Positions 46,795-58,400 are shown, numbered from the stretch's first letter. The stretch: 64,000 bases of DNA from Xanthoparmelia taractica (GCA_033085395.1 MU853181.1:248001-312000), one strand, 5' to 3'. Notes: generated from the sequence alone by a model not told the origin. Made by a program: numbers and translations.

Positions 46795-48904
46795 TCAACC
46801 CAAATGATCAACAGTCACGGTCCTATTATGCGCATCCTCCACCACCTTGTCCCACCTTGTCATGAAGACCACCATTGTTTGCGAAGCCGCCACTAAGAGT
46901 AATGCCAATGCTACACCAACCCAGAGGCCCGTCACCTCCCATTTCAGCAGAAAAGCCAAGCTCAGGCTCACAGGCATTGCGACGACGTAATAAGCGGGGG
47001 TTTGAATGTAGCTAGATCTGAAAATCGCATTAGTATCAGGATGAAAATAAACGGAAGAGCCGATATACATATATTGCCGTCCTTGGCCTCGAAGGATCCC
47101 GCCACTGACCGAAGCGAGGACGTCGGCGACCTGGAAAAGGGCTAGAATAGGTACAACGCGCCCAACAAGCTCTATAAATACTTCCGCGTCAGCTGCCATA
47201 CGAGATGGTACAAGCGTCTTGAGAGCTAATATGGAGACTCACTGATCACACCTATGTCGTCGGAGAAGAAAGCACCGATGTGATCTTTGGCCAGTATCAA
47301 CACTACGCAATCCAGCACACCAAGCACGGTTCCGAGGATCAATGCAGCCTTTGATGAGATCCTGGCGTTGTTAGGACACCCGGCACCCAGGTGATGTCCA
47401 ACCCGCATACATGATGCGATTCCTAGAGCGAATGGGACTTGGTATAACAAGCTTGACAGTGTGGCAAGGACTGCTTGTGCGGCCAAGGCACGTGTACCAA
47501 AGTACGACGCGAAGAGGGTAAGAAGTTCGAATGCGAGGAATTCGGCCTCGATCATGATAACGCCAGGGACGGCGAGTCGAAGCATTGGGCCCCAATCGTG
47601 GAGGCCACGTTTTGTGAAACCACTCCACCCTTGATAGCCATTGATAAAACGGACATAAAGAAACAGAGACAGCGGCATAAGCCAATCTGTGCAGCAAGAG
47701 CCGCTGTCAACTCTAGACCGACGCCCTTGAAATGGACTGATAAGGGACATTCGGACTTACTAATTACTGCTAAGCTTATCGCTGCACCGAAGAATCCTAT
47801 ACTGCTCAATCTGAATATCAGCAACTGGGAATCATGACTCCAAAAAGACATCGACGCAAGGGAAGGTATCGTACCCTAGTTTCGGATGCCACACAAGAAC
47901 GTACGTCATTACAGCGTGCAATGGCAGCAGTGCCAGAAGGATGGCTGTGCCAGCATGGTATATGCCTTGGCATTGGACGAACTTCTTTCCAGCTTCGAAC
48001 AGCGCAAAACCCGGCCTTCACATCTTCAATAATCAACAATCGTCGCTTGTCTTCTCCCAACACGGTCGGAAAATGGGAACAATGGTTGACTCACGCTCCA
48101 AGCAAAAGGATTCTCAGGTATTGTCCGGCCATCAATGCTACGTCCGTCTCCGGCACTATTCGTGACAGTATCTGTGGACTGAGACCCCAAACAACACCAA
48201 TTCCCAGCGTCGCCAGCATCAAAAGGCAAACACATCGCTGCAGGTACACACCGAGATCTTGCTTTCGGCCCGATCCCCAGGACTGGGCGCATAACGTGTC
48301 AAGCGCGGTTGTGAAGCCTTGATAGAAAGAATACCCCTAAGACCACATGTGTATTAGGTTGAGCACTTGTCAAGGCAAAAACACATCTGGTTTATAGCTG
48401 GCTCTTGAACTTGGTGGGGTTACCGTTACTATCAGCGAAGGGTTAGATTATGTCAAACTATGTGGCTGGGGTAGTTTGAGCTGACGATTTGCTGACATTA
48501 TTGCCAAAGAGCAGGCGGCAAGTGCTTCCTTTCCTAGATTACCAACGAAATACTAGGTTCTCAATTACTCATTATCGCCGGGAATGGGTGGGAGGCGATG
48601 GTGTACCAATGAACAGAGTGTCATCGAGTATTGAAGCAGAAAGGCCAAGACCAAAGGTGCCTGTGATGAATTCAATTGGAGTGTGCTAAATGTGCACTCC
48701 TGACAGACCGACCGAGCTTTTGGCCAAAGCCTTTGTTTCCATTGACAGCGTTGTTGGCTTCTCTTGGTATGACACTGGTGGCCTATTCGGCTGGACATAA
48801 GAGGATGGGGCATCTCCGTCGTGAGGAAGCAGAAGGGATGTCCAATCATGCTCAGATACTGCAGCATCTGCACTGCCGCTAACCATCCGAGGTTGAGAAG
48901 CCAT
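46795..48904 (-). CDS. MATE-family multidrug/toxin efflux transporter, ten exons with a 5-nt micro-exon
   Basis: Exons, 5' to 3': 48904-48713, 48660-48607, 48552-48486, 48428-48424 (5 nt), 48336-48095, 48015-47875, 47810-47761, 47686-47243, 47192-47069 and 47017-46795, giving 513 aa. Every phase fits. Family blocks appear in order: APLVLAFLLQYSMTL, YFVGNLGKEALAACSLAIM, GYSFYQGFTTALDTLCAQSW, PGFALFEAGKKFVQCQGIYH, NWLMPLSLFLYVRF, GPMLRLAVPGVIMIEAEFLA, FASYFGTRALAAQAVL and GILRGQGRQYI. Twelve helices. MATE proteins export cationic drugs or metabolites against H+ or Na+. The 5-nt exon completes SANLTGY; without it the frame is lost. Polar N-terminus of about 65 residues. Confidence 0.9.
48424..48428 (-). 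other. 5-nt micro-exon of the MATE gene
   Basis: TAACG on the minus strand, between a 57-nt intron ending CTGATAG (with a TCTAACC branch-like site) and an 87-nt intron starting GTAACC. It turns AAT-C|TA-ACG|GGG into Asn-Leu-Thr-Gly, matching the SAN(I/L)TGY motif of fungal MATE proteins. Confidence 0.7.
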
Positions 48905-49039
48905 TGAAGGTTCTAATTCACAATGCAGGAAAGATCAGCCGGCCCGATTGCTTCTGGTTGCCTGGAAAGAAAGAAGGTGTGAACGTGTCAATGGATCTGT
49001 CGTTAACCTCTGATGAACTGGTCGGACGAGACTGAAAAA

Positions 49040-49279
49040 GCAAAGTCGTCATAATTTGCCTCTCATCCCACAGGCTCCCGAAGCACATGTTCCGGACTGG
49101 GGAGGTACATGGCAAGCCAGGCGAGGGGGAACATGAGTTGCAGATTGTACATTTCAAAGGTCTGAAAGTTTAAAAGTCGTCAGCAAAGTCGTCATAATTT
49201 GCTCTCATCGCGCAGGCTCGATCACGCCATCCAAGCACATATCCAGGTCACGTTGGAACATGAGTTGCAGATTGTACAT
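49040..49279. repeat. Imperfect direct repeat of about 100 nt
   Basis: Both copies (about 49040-49152 and 49183-49279) begin GCAAAGTCGTCATAATTTGC and end GAACATGAGTTGCAGATTGT; the centres have diverged and differ in length. Confidence 0.65.
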
Positions 49280-49624
49280 GCTGAAGGCACTTTGTGGGCC
49301 CAATGTGATTGGTACTCAGGCATTTCAGCACGTACGTTTCGATGGCGTCTTGCGAAATTTGACTTTGGGGGGAAGGGGGTACGGGCCTGACGCCAATAGA
49401 AGTAGCAATAAACAGTTTTCATTATGTTATATAAATATTCTCAGGCGACAATTCTCTTAATACATAAGCGCCAAGCCTGGCCAAGTGTTCAGCTAAGGTA
49501 GGGATCTAAATAAGGTACCGAGTTCAATATGGCGGGGGTGGGGAATCCCTGTTTAAGGGTGTGGGGGGTTACTTTAAGGGCTGAGAGCCCCGAGTAGCTC
49601 CGGGCGTATAGAGCCGTCTTCTGA

Positions 49625-49649
49625 CCCCCCCCCGCCCCCCGCCCCCCCC
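49625..49649. repeat. Long C tract interrupted by single Gs
   Basis: Ten Cs, G, six Cs, G and eight Cs in a row. The minus strand carries G runs able to form a quadruplex in principle. Confidence 0.6.
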
Positions 49650-50273
49650 GAGCCGAAACCCTATCGCTTACTCCTTCCGCTATGTACTCAGAGTAACCTC
49701 ACAGCTGGACAACCAGTACAAATCTAAAACAGCTTTCTGGTATGAAGTTGAGGAGAATTATCGGGGAAAAGTATCTGTGTGTGGAGCTGCACTATACGTG
49801 CATACATGCCACACTGCTCTAGCGCGGGTTGCCTCCGACCTGATGATACAATATTTACTCGTAAATGGGCAATTTTGGTAGATCATTTGTGTATCTGTCC
49901 TCCTACCTAAGAGAGGCGGAGAGGTCCATCTCCGCCTAACCCGCCTTTCGGATGGCCCCGCTTGTCATGAGGTGCTTGAGACTAAGGTACCTCTACTCTA
50001 GTACTACCTGGCCTCGCTTGCTCTTGATGCCTTGCAGCGAGGTTCAATGTAGCATGGACAAGTCGGTCCGTCCCAGCCAAAACTAGACGGCCCTTTCCTC
50101 GTCACCCACATGGCTGCCTCTACGTGCGAGCTACTGCTTTATAGTGGTCACCCCGGGGTGAAAAAGCATGTGGCTCTCCGTGGAGCATTGTCGTATCCAC
50201 TCCCACTGCACCTGCTGCGCTCGGTCTTCGTCTCCTTTGACTACCGCATCTGTGGTCAGATCTTCTGTTACAG

Positions 50274-51916
50274 ATGGCCATCGACGACAACTTTTCCAGT
50301 TGCCTCAAGCCGAGCATTACAGCCATCCTCGTGCTCCTTTTCCTTTACGCGTTCTTGATCTATCCGCTGCTCTTCGCACCACTCAGTCATGTACCAGGCC
50401 CCATCGGGTGCAAGCTCTCGTGGTACTACATTGCTTGTTTTGATGTACGGCTTACGAGGAACGATCAGATCGCTGAATGGCATAAGAAATACGGCCCGGT
50501 CATCTGCATACGACCTGGGGAAGTGTCCGTCTCAAGTCCCCTTTTGATGAGAGAGATTTATGGCACCAAGGGGAAGTACACCAAAAGCAATTTTTTTGAT
50601 CATTTCATGACGTACGGAGCGAAGGCTTTGTTTTCGATTGGTCCATACTGGGAACACCAGCAAAAGCGTATGCTAATATCAACATTTTATCACCGAACCA
50701 CCATCAATAAGCCAGTGGTCGAGCTCTCTGTGCGCGAACGGATGCACCAGTTGTTTGATCAAATCAACTTGAGACTTCAAGCCGAGGCCGATAACAGGAC
50801 GGTACCAATGTACCCTATCTTCAACTGCTTCGCCTTTGACAATATCTCCCGACTTTTGTATGGTCCCCGACATTGTGCATACACGATCGAGAATGACTGC
50901 CCAGAACGTCAACTTCTATTACAGATGAAACAGGCACAATTATGGAGTCCGTTGAAATTCAATTTCCCTGTTCTCGTCAGTACCTCGCGTTTGACCAAAC
51001 GATTCTTGGCGGACGGATTCAAAGCCTCTCTGTCAGCGGAACACGATCTGGCGGACTGGAACTGGAGGACGCTAACAGAAGCCATTGAGGACAAAGAGGT
51101 GACAGAGGACCACTCTTTACTGGCCCGAATGCTCTCTGTCAAAGATAAGGACGGACAGCCGCTCGACCTAAATTATATCGCTTCAGAGCTTTTTGACCAC
51201 CTCAACGCGGCCCAAGAAACAGTTGCAGTAGCACTTGTGTATGTTAGCTATCACCTTGCAATTCGTAGGGACTGGCAGGCAATGATCAGAAAGGAGTTAC
51301 AAGCATTGCCGGTAGAGGAAGATGGGTTCCCATCATTTGCAGCCATTGAAGCAGCCCCGCTGTTCGAAGCGTTCATCCGCGAGGTTCACCGAGTCAATCC
51401 AGGAGCGAGCGGGCGGCAGGAGAGATATGTCCCGGATGGAGGAAAGGAATATGATAGTATATTTCTCCCTCAAGGGGTTCGTCACCCAGTTTCTATGTTC
51501 CCTCATATCATACTTGCTTCAACTGATCCCCGTCCCCATTCGAGCGTTCCGCTCATCTAACAATTATTGTCCAGGTGCGGGTCTCGGCATCAACAATTGC
51601 CCTTCATCAAAACGAGACCGTTTTCCCCTCTCCGGAAGTGTTCAATCCGTCACGGTGGCTCGATCTCTCTTCGGACCAACTTCAGCGTATGGAACGCTCC
51701 TTCATTCCATTCGGCTACGGTGCACGTATGTGCCTGGGAAAGGCATTGGCAACGATGGAGATCAAGCTCCTGGTTGCTTGTCTGTGCCTGCGATATGATA
51801 TCGGAGTGGACTGCAACTCAATGACTCCCGAAGCAATGTGGCAAACAGGGACAATGGACAGCGTGCCACATGGGTTGAAGTGCGATCTCATCTTACACCC
51901 TCTCAAGCTGCCGTGA
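50274..51916 (+). CDS. Cytochrome P450 monooxygenase, membrane-anchored
   Basis: Two exons, 50274-51476 and 51575-51916 (98-nt intron, phase 0), 514 aa. An N-terminal helix (ITAILVLLFLYAFLIYPLLF) is followed by the Pro-rich hinge SHVPGP. C-helix WEHQQKR; I-helix region DHLNAAQETVAVAL (residues 309-320), where the usual AGxDTT is AAQETV; K-helix EVHR (370-373); haem loop FGYGARMCLG with Cys 454. The region VNPGASGRQERYVPDGG is typical of a fungal P450 group near benzoate-hydroxylase-type and secondary-metabolite P450s, but the family is not settled. Substrate unknown. Divergent to the MATE gene; a detoxification pair is possible. Confidence 0.92.
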
Positions 51917-52636
51917 TGCTGCACGTCGAGTTTCTGCTGTCCGGGCTGGGGTATAGATGCTATGGCGAGCAGGATACAGTGTTCCACCTCCAAGGGATCT
52001 TGGAGGCCATATGCAAAGAGCGGAAATGAGGGCACTCCTAATCACCTTATTCACAAAAGTTTTGTTTATGTCACGCGTCGGAGACTACAAAAGTTTTTCA
52101 CATATTTACATACATAGTAACATACATGTACTAATACCGTACTTTCCTCGTAGGAGGAAGATCAACTGAATAAATCTAGGCATTGGGTCTATTAGTTGAA
52201 GATCGCGTGTAGATATAGAGTCGATATACGACTTTATAAGAAGAATTAAATAGCGCTATTTGTTGAGATAGAATCTATTTAATAACTTAAGATATGTTAT
52301 AGCAGCGTTCTTCGTCTATAATATAAGTAGACTCTTTAAATATCATGTAATACTACAGTTGTAGTCTAATAGTTCGGTTAGATGTCGCCAGCACTTCGGT
52401 AAAATTCTTCAAGTCTTGGCACGCTAACGGGGTTAGTGTCGAGGGACGTACGGATTAGGTCGTTCACCCTCGCTGTCATACATGCTCACTTAACACCACA
52501 ACACCACTCCAACCAATCGGTCACAGCATTCCACACGTATCGACTATAAGGCACAAGTGCATCAAAGCTTACATGCTGGTAAAATTGTCAACCGCAAATA
52601 TCCTGCAACCCCGAGGTATATCCGAAGAACTACCGC
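51917..52636. other. Intergenic with AT-rich island
   Basis: About 52190-52380 is strongly TA-rich compared with both flanks and holds no frame, consistent with a RIP-mutated remnant. The rest is the promoter of the Zn2Cys6 gene. Confidence 0.5.
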
Positions 52637-54829
52637 ATGGACGGTCCAATACATCAGAATAGTGAGCGCAATATGTCTGCATATGGCGCCGCTCCCAGTG
52701 CGCCTATGCTACCGCAGCAGAGTCCCGCCCTGTCCAACAACTACATGCCCTACCCTCCCTTGAATAACCTGCCTCCGAATGCGTCAAACCCCATCTTCCA
52801 GGACGTCGACCCTCAACTTGCGCCTCCAACTCAGGCGCCAACACCGTCAAACAATAACACAAGCAAGAATCACGGTCACTCAGGCGAGATAAAGGCGAGG
52901 CTACGCAAGGCATGTGATTCATGCTCTGTACGGAAAGTCAAGTGCGACGAACAACAACCCTGCAAGGCTTGCGAGGGTCTCCAAATCCCATGTACCTTTG
53001 AACGACCAAGCAAGCGCCGAGGTCCTCCTAATAAGCACGCTGAGAGTCTCAAGAGAAAATACGATTCGCCCGAAGGTCCAGCAATGCATCAGCCACAACT
53101 TTCTTCTCCTACACATGCTGCCCACACACTCGCCTACTTCTCCCAGCAGCAGGTGCTCTCTGCAGAAACGATATGTCCCATGTCCATGCTCGAGCGCCTC
53201 GTCGATGACTACTTCACGTTCATACATCCTCTTGTCCCATTTCCTCACGAACCGTTCTTTCGGGATGCCTTTCACCGTCGTCAAGACCTGACCAGTCCAA
53301 CCTTTGTAGCTTTGATCGCCTCGATGCTTGGGTACCTGGTGGCTTGCTTCCCTCAGAGACCTCGACAGCACATCCGCGAAGGTCTGCCAATGGAGCACCA
53401 GCAGCAGATGGAACCATTGTATTCGAACCCGATGGATCTGGTGGAAAGATGCCATAAAATAGCAATGGAGGCACTAGGCCCTGCATACTTGGACCGCAAA
53501 ATGTCGGTCGACGATGCCGTCATCAGCTATTTGCAAGCGATGACATGTGTCCAAACATTCAACCGACAATCCGCCATCCACTACCTCAAGCAGTGCATGA
53601 CTATATCTGCCACCCTCGGACTTCACAAGGTCAATACCACAAGTACCGCAAATACAAACGGTCATGCCCTACCAGCTGCTAGGATGACAGCGAATGGCCA
53701 TGCTCTTAAGGGGCCTCATCCTGTTGGGGTCGATCAGTTGATGCGAGAGCTGGGAGAAAGGGCTTTTTGGGCTTTGTTCGCGGGAGTGAAATCATTCCAG
53801 CAGGCTGGCGTCTCGCAATGGGATCTACTAATGCCACCAGCGACGCCATCGCAACCATACCCCCCTTTGCCCGCTGAAGTCGATGATGGCTACATTACGC
53901 CAGACCACGTCCATCTAGATCTCCAGCCTCCAGGTGACGTCCCTGTAATGACAGGCTTCAATGCCAACGTCCGAGTGCTATCTACCTACAACGACGTAGC
54001 AGCAATGGAGCTAGTCCGCGGAGTCGAAACCGTCGCAGACTGGGATCGACAAAAGAAAGTCTTGGACGTATCCCTACAGTCCGCCAAGCATGCGCTTGAC
54101 GGTCTTCCCAGCGAGCTTGTCCTGATCTTCCAGGCGCCTTCCCCTCAGTCGCGAGAGCCAAAGTACCCTTCTCCAAACCCCGGATCCTCCGTCGTCGAAG
54201 AACCGACCCAACACGCAACGAACGGCCTGGACAACACACGCATCGACTTCAACCGACCCGGCGAGCGCCGGCGAATCCAGTACGAGATTCAAAAGGCCAA
54301 CATCTACGCCACGCATCTAGCGACACGCTTATATCTCGTCGAGAAATACAGCAACTTCCACGACGCCTACAGGCTCTCCAAATCCGGCCACGGCACCTCA
54401 GACACCACCGCATCATCATCTCCAGGCGTCATCGCCCCCATACTAGACAAGTACGACCCATCCGTCGACCACTTCAGCACCACGGAAGCCGACCTCGCAA
54501 CCGAACGCGAGGATATTGTCAAATCCTTCCTCCTACTCCTCGGCCAACTCAACGAAATCACCACGGAAACCCTAGGCAATTCCTTCATCGGCGAAATCAC
54601 TCGCCTCGCACGCGTGCTCCTTGACGCACCGCCCGCGCGCAAAGGAAACCTGGCGCAGGCCAGCGAAACTTATCTAAGGGCGTCGCTGATTGTGCTGGAG
54701 AAACTGGACATGATCAGTCCGACGGGGAACTGGCTGACGGACGAGGGCGAAGTGGCTCAGCTTTGGACGACGCTGAGGGGTTACCAGGCCAGTTTTGCGC
54801 AGAGCGGTGTGCTCGGGGGGGAAGTCTGA
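52637..54829 (+). CDS. Zn2Cys6 fungal-specific transcription factor
   Basis: Single exon, 730 aa; a second ATG at 52673 (residue 13) is an alternative start. A Pro/Gln/Asn-rich head precedes the binuclear zinc cluster: Cys 93, 96, 103, 109, 112 and 119 in CDSCSVRKVKCDEQQPC...C spacing (2-6-5-2-6), followed by the basic linker RPSKRRGPPNKHAESLKRK. The fungal transcription factor middle region runs from about residue 170 (LVDDYFTFIHPLVPFPHEPF) through QAMTCVQTFNRQSAIHYLKQ. It would bind CGG-type half sites in the nucleus. The target pathway is unknown. It lies next to a P450 and near a MATE transporter, but such neighbours are common by chance. Confidence 0.95.
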   Translation: MDGPIHQNSERNMSAYGAAPSAPMLPQQSPALSNNYMPYPPLNNLPPNASNPIFQDVDPQLAPPTQAPTPSNNNTSKNHGHSGEIKARLRKACDSCSVRKVKCDEQQPCKACEGLQIPCTFERPSKRRGPPNKHAESLKRKYDSPEGPAMHQPQLSSPTHAAHTLAYFSQQQVLSAETICPMSMLERLVDDYFTFIHPLVPFPHEPFFRDAFHRRQDLTSPTFVALIASMLGYLVACFPQRPRQHIREGLPMEHQQQMEPLYSNPMDLVERCHKIAMEALGPAYLDRKMSVDDAVISYLQAMTCVQTFNRQSAIHYLKQCMTISATLGLHKVNTTSTANTNGHALPAARMTANGHALKGPHPVGVDQLMRELGERAFWALFAGVKSFQQAGVSQWDLLMPPATPSQPYPPLPAEVDDGYITPDHVHLDLQPPGDVPVMTGFNANVRVLSTYNDVAAMELVRGVETVADWDRQKKVLDVSLQSAKHALDGLPSELVLIFQAPSPQSREPKYPSPNPGSSVVEEPTQHATNGLDNTRIDFNRPGERRRIQYEIQKANIYATHLATRLYLVEKYSNFHDAYRLSKSGHGTSDTTASSSPGVIAPILDKYDPSVDHFSTTEADLATEREDIVKSFLLLLGQLNEITTETLGNSFIGEITRLARVLLDAPPARKGNLAQASETYLRASLIVLEKLDMISPTGNWLTDEGEVAQLWTTLRGYQASFAQSGVLGGEV

Positions 54830-55489
54830 ACACTGGTTGCCGTCCTTTTGATCGTGTCAGGCGATGACTGGGATCCAGATAGGGACGAAGGAAGAACTTT
54901 CATTGACGATATAGATAAGATCAGATGTCGAATGGAATGGGGAACATCGCCTCAGTATTTTGGTGATCTTGCCCCTTAATCGGATCAGGCTCGGAAAGGG
55001 TTGATCAAGGTACCTACCTACCTACCTTACTCTTAACATCCATCCGGGATATCTACCCATTACTCGGCATCAGTCGGAAGAGCTGATCACCTACTCTCAC
55101 ATCCATTCATCCGATACATCATCGGAGATTCGGTCCGTTCTTACAGGTCAGGACATGAAACGGTACAGGGCTGTCAAATCCTGAACTTCAAATCGGAAAC
55201 CCATGATTAACAGGCCTTTTACTTGATCTGTAGGCGGAGAATTCGGTCTAGTCACATTGTGTAAATAGATGCGATGCACTGCATGCTTTAACTAAATTAA
55301 TTCTATGTTGTATGTCTGGTAGAATTAGAAAAAGGGGCCGTTACCCGTACAAGACGTCCCCTCCTGCTCCCATAGACATACCTCGCAAAAGAGAAAGTCG
55401 ATGTACAGAGCTCCTCAGCAACAGACTTCCGATCCCATTAACCGTAGCCATGATATCATCACCCCGCCGTCCACCTCCCCCTCCGCCAA
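54830..55489. other. Convergent intergenic region
   Basis: Contains a short CCTA microsatellite near 55012. No gene supported. Confidence 0.5.
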
Positions 55490-58400
55490 TCAAGCGAAAA
55501 TTCTCCTCAGCAGCCCCCTCGCGACCCCATCCCTCGGCCTAACCCCCCCTCTACCCTTATCCCTCCTCTCAGCCTCCACCTCCCTCTCTCTCTCCCTCCT
55601 CCGCACCTCCCTCGCCCTCCTCGCCGCTTCCTGCGCCTCTTCCAACTCCCGCCTCTTCCTCCTCAACTCCCTCTTCGTCTCCGCTTCCGCCCTATCCAAC
55701 TCTTCCCTCTTCCTTCTCCGCTCTTTCCGCGCCGCCTCCTCGTCAACGTCGATACTTGCCCTGGGTCTGTGATCCGCGGACCGGGCCCTGGACTGGCGCT
55801 CGCGGCGCGAAGGGGAGGACGCGGTCGTCGAACGGCGGGGTCGCGGCGCGTTGCGCGAGGAGGAGCTTTTAGATGATGACGGCGCCTTCTTCTCGTCGTT
55901 AACGCGGATGAGCACGCTGGTGTTCGATTCTGCACGGGGCAGCAAGTCGAGGAGCTTCGGGCGAAACGCCGCGGCGGATTTGCCCTTGTCTTCGGGCTCT
56001 CGGTGGTCCCGCTTGCTGGATCGTCTGGGCGTCGTAGGGCGATCCGAGTACGAAGGGTTGCCTTCGCCGTGCCGCGACGATGAGTGGTGTTTGCTCAGCC
56101 GCTTCTCCTTCGCTTGCTTGAGCAGTTCGTCAATCTCTGCGGATTTGGAGGTGCTGTTGGTGAGGTCGCTTTCGCGACGTTTGCGCGAGCTGCTGGCAAG
56201 TGGCATGTCTATGCTGCCTTTGGAAGAGGACTTGCTTTGCCGCTCCCAGCCAGAGCGGCGACGGCGTTTTGAGGATGATGGCGAGGGCGGCGCGATTTCA
56301 ACAACGTCGGCCGAATGGCCCTCTTCTTCTTCGAGAATAGCGGTATCAGTTGCTGCTAGAGCTGGGTCGGGGGCTATTTCAATGACCTCAGGGGTTGGTT
56401 CTGGAGCGGCGTCGACGACTGCCGGGGGTGCTTCTACGGTTGGGTCGGGTGCTGGCTCTTCAGTCGGTGCTGGGACTTCCTCCATTGGAGCCTCCGGGGT
56501 TGACTCTTCAGCGGCCGGCGGGACTTCCTCCACTGGAACCTCCGGGGTTGGCTCTTCAGCGGCCGGCGGGGCTTCCTCTGCTGGTTGTTCCGTGGCTGCA
56601 GGCTCTTCAGTCGGTGCTGGGACTTCCTCCACTGGAGCCTCCGGGGTTGACTCTTCAGCGGCCGGCGGGGCTTCCTCTGCCGGTTGTTCCGTGGCTACAG
56701 GCTCTTCAGTCGTTGTCGGTGCCGCTTCTGGCTCTGCAGCAGGGTCCCCAAGAGTCTCTTCGGCAGCAAGAGTAGCTTCAGATTCAGCAACATCCTTGGC
56801 GGCTTGGCTTTCTCCTTCAGCTGTAGGCAGGAAATCTGCAGGCGCAGGTTCTTGAGCAACAGTAGGCTCAGACTTCTCAGCAGATGATACTTCAGCAACG
56901 GCGGCAGCTTCTTCCGCTGATGCCTCAACAGTAGGCGTAACAATCTCTGCGACTGGCTGTGACTCTACTACGGGGTCCGCAGCGGTCTCAGATTTTGGCT
57001 CTTCAGAAGCGGCCTCCGCAGATATAGTCTCAGGCTCTGGTTCAGGCTCACCTGACTTACTCTCTATTGACTCATCTTCTGCGGGTGTGTCGTTGCTAGG
57101 TGATGACTCGGTAGAGGGCTCTTGAGCGTCTGTCACTGACTCTGCTGGGGCGATTTCGTCAGCTGGTGCTACAGCAGGATTGGCTTCAGCCGAACTTTCT
57201 GCTAATGGCTCTTCTTTGGCTGCACCATTTTCTGCTGGGGTATCTACGAGGGAGACATCTTCTCCCGCATGCTCAGCAGGAGTAGGGTCTGTTGGCGCTG
57301 ACTCAGTGGGTGTAGACCCGGCTGATATAGGATCTAATGGGGTAGGATCCGCCGGTAAAGAGTCTACTAGAGCAGCCTCTACAGGTGATGTAGGCTCTTC
57401 GAAAGCTGGCCCAGCGGGTGTAGACTCGCCTGGTGCAGAATCTGGTTGGATAGGATCCGCTGATGGTGGTTCGACCTCTGCAGGTGCTGTAGGCGCTTCG
57501 GGAGCTGGCTCAGTGTCGGCTGGCGCAGGGTCCGAAGGGGTAGGATCGCCCGGTAAGGATTCTGCTGGAGCAGCCTCTGCAGATGATGTATCTATATGCG
57601 CTGCCTCGACTTGCGCAGCTTTTGATTTTTTGTTCTTGTCGCCCTTCTTACGGACCAAAAGGTTTTTTGAAGGCTTGGACTTCTTATGCTCGTCTTTCTG
57701 GCCATCCACAGTACGTTTCGAAGACTTTTTGGCTTTCTTTTCTTTTGCCTTTTTTTCCGATGCAGGAGGCGGATTTGGAGCATGAGGCGGTGGCTCTTCA
57801 GAATTAGCTTCCTCAATTGGCGCCTCTGGCTGCGGTAGATCAGATACTGGGGTATCTATAGTAGTTTCAGGAGCTGCTAAAGCCTCTTTGGGCTCTTCGG
57901 AAGCGGCTTCCTCAGCAGTGACGGTGGCGGATTCTTCTGATCTCTCAGGAGGTGTTTCGGTTTCTTCAGTCGGGGCAGAATCTGATGTTGCTTCGTCCGC
58001 TTTGATCTGGGTGCTATCAGCTACTCCCTCGGCTGGACCGTCAGATTGAGGAGCTGAAGCTTCATCTACATTCCGAAAATCAGCAATGGTGCTTCTATAA
58101 GCTGTCAGTGTACATACCAGGCTCAGGCGCTGCAGGCGATTCCGCCTGAGACGAGCCATCATTGTTTTCATCCACTGCGTCACTTCCAACGACTCCCTCG
58201 GCTCCAGCTTCGCCTCCATCCGCTTCTATGAAATGAATGTCAGCCATGATGCAACTATAAGCATTCAAGCGACATACCAGGACTCTCTCCCGAGGCAGAT
58301 CCTTCCGCCTGGGACGGACTTTCATTCTTTTCGTCATCCAAAGCTTTCGGCTCTGGCTCTGGTTGCGATGGAAGGGTGAAAGGATTGAGCGGTGGTACAA

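Larger units (their letters stand above)
48905..50273. other. Intergenic, repeat-bearing
   Basis: 1.4 kb between the divergent MATE and P450 genes. Contains an imperfect direct duplication (49040-49279) and G/C homopolymer runs (49531-49650), no supported gene. Confidence 0.5.

Noticed and set aside
47834..48322. Plus-strand ORF of 162 codons
   Set aside because: Antisense to well-supported MATE exons.
46795..54829. Secondary-metabolite gene cluster
   Set aside because: Tailoring-type genes only; no backbone synthase within the window.
55851..57785. Long plus-strand ORFs rich in Ser, Gly and Ala (up to 334 codons)
   Set aside because: Antisense shadow of the Glu/Ala/Pro repeat gene; low-complexity DNA opens several frames.
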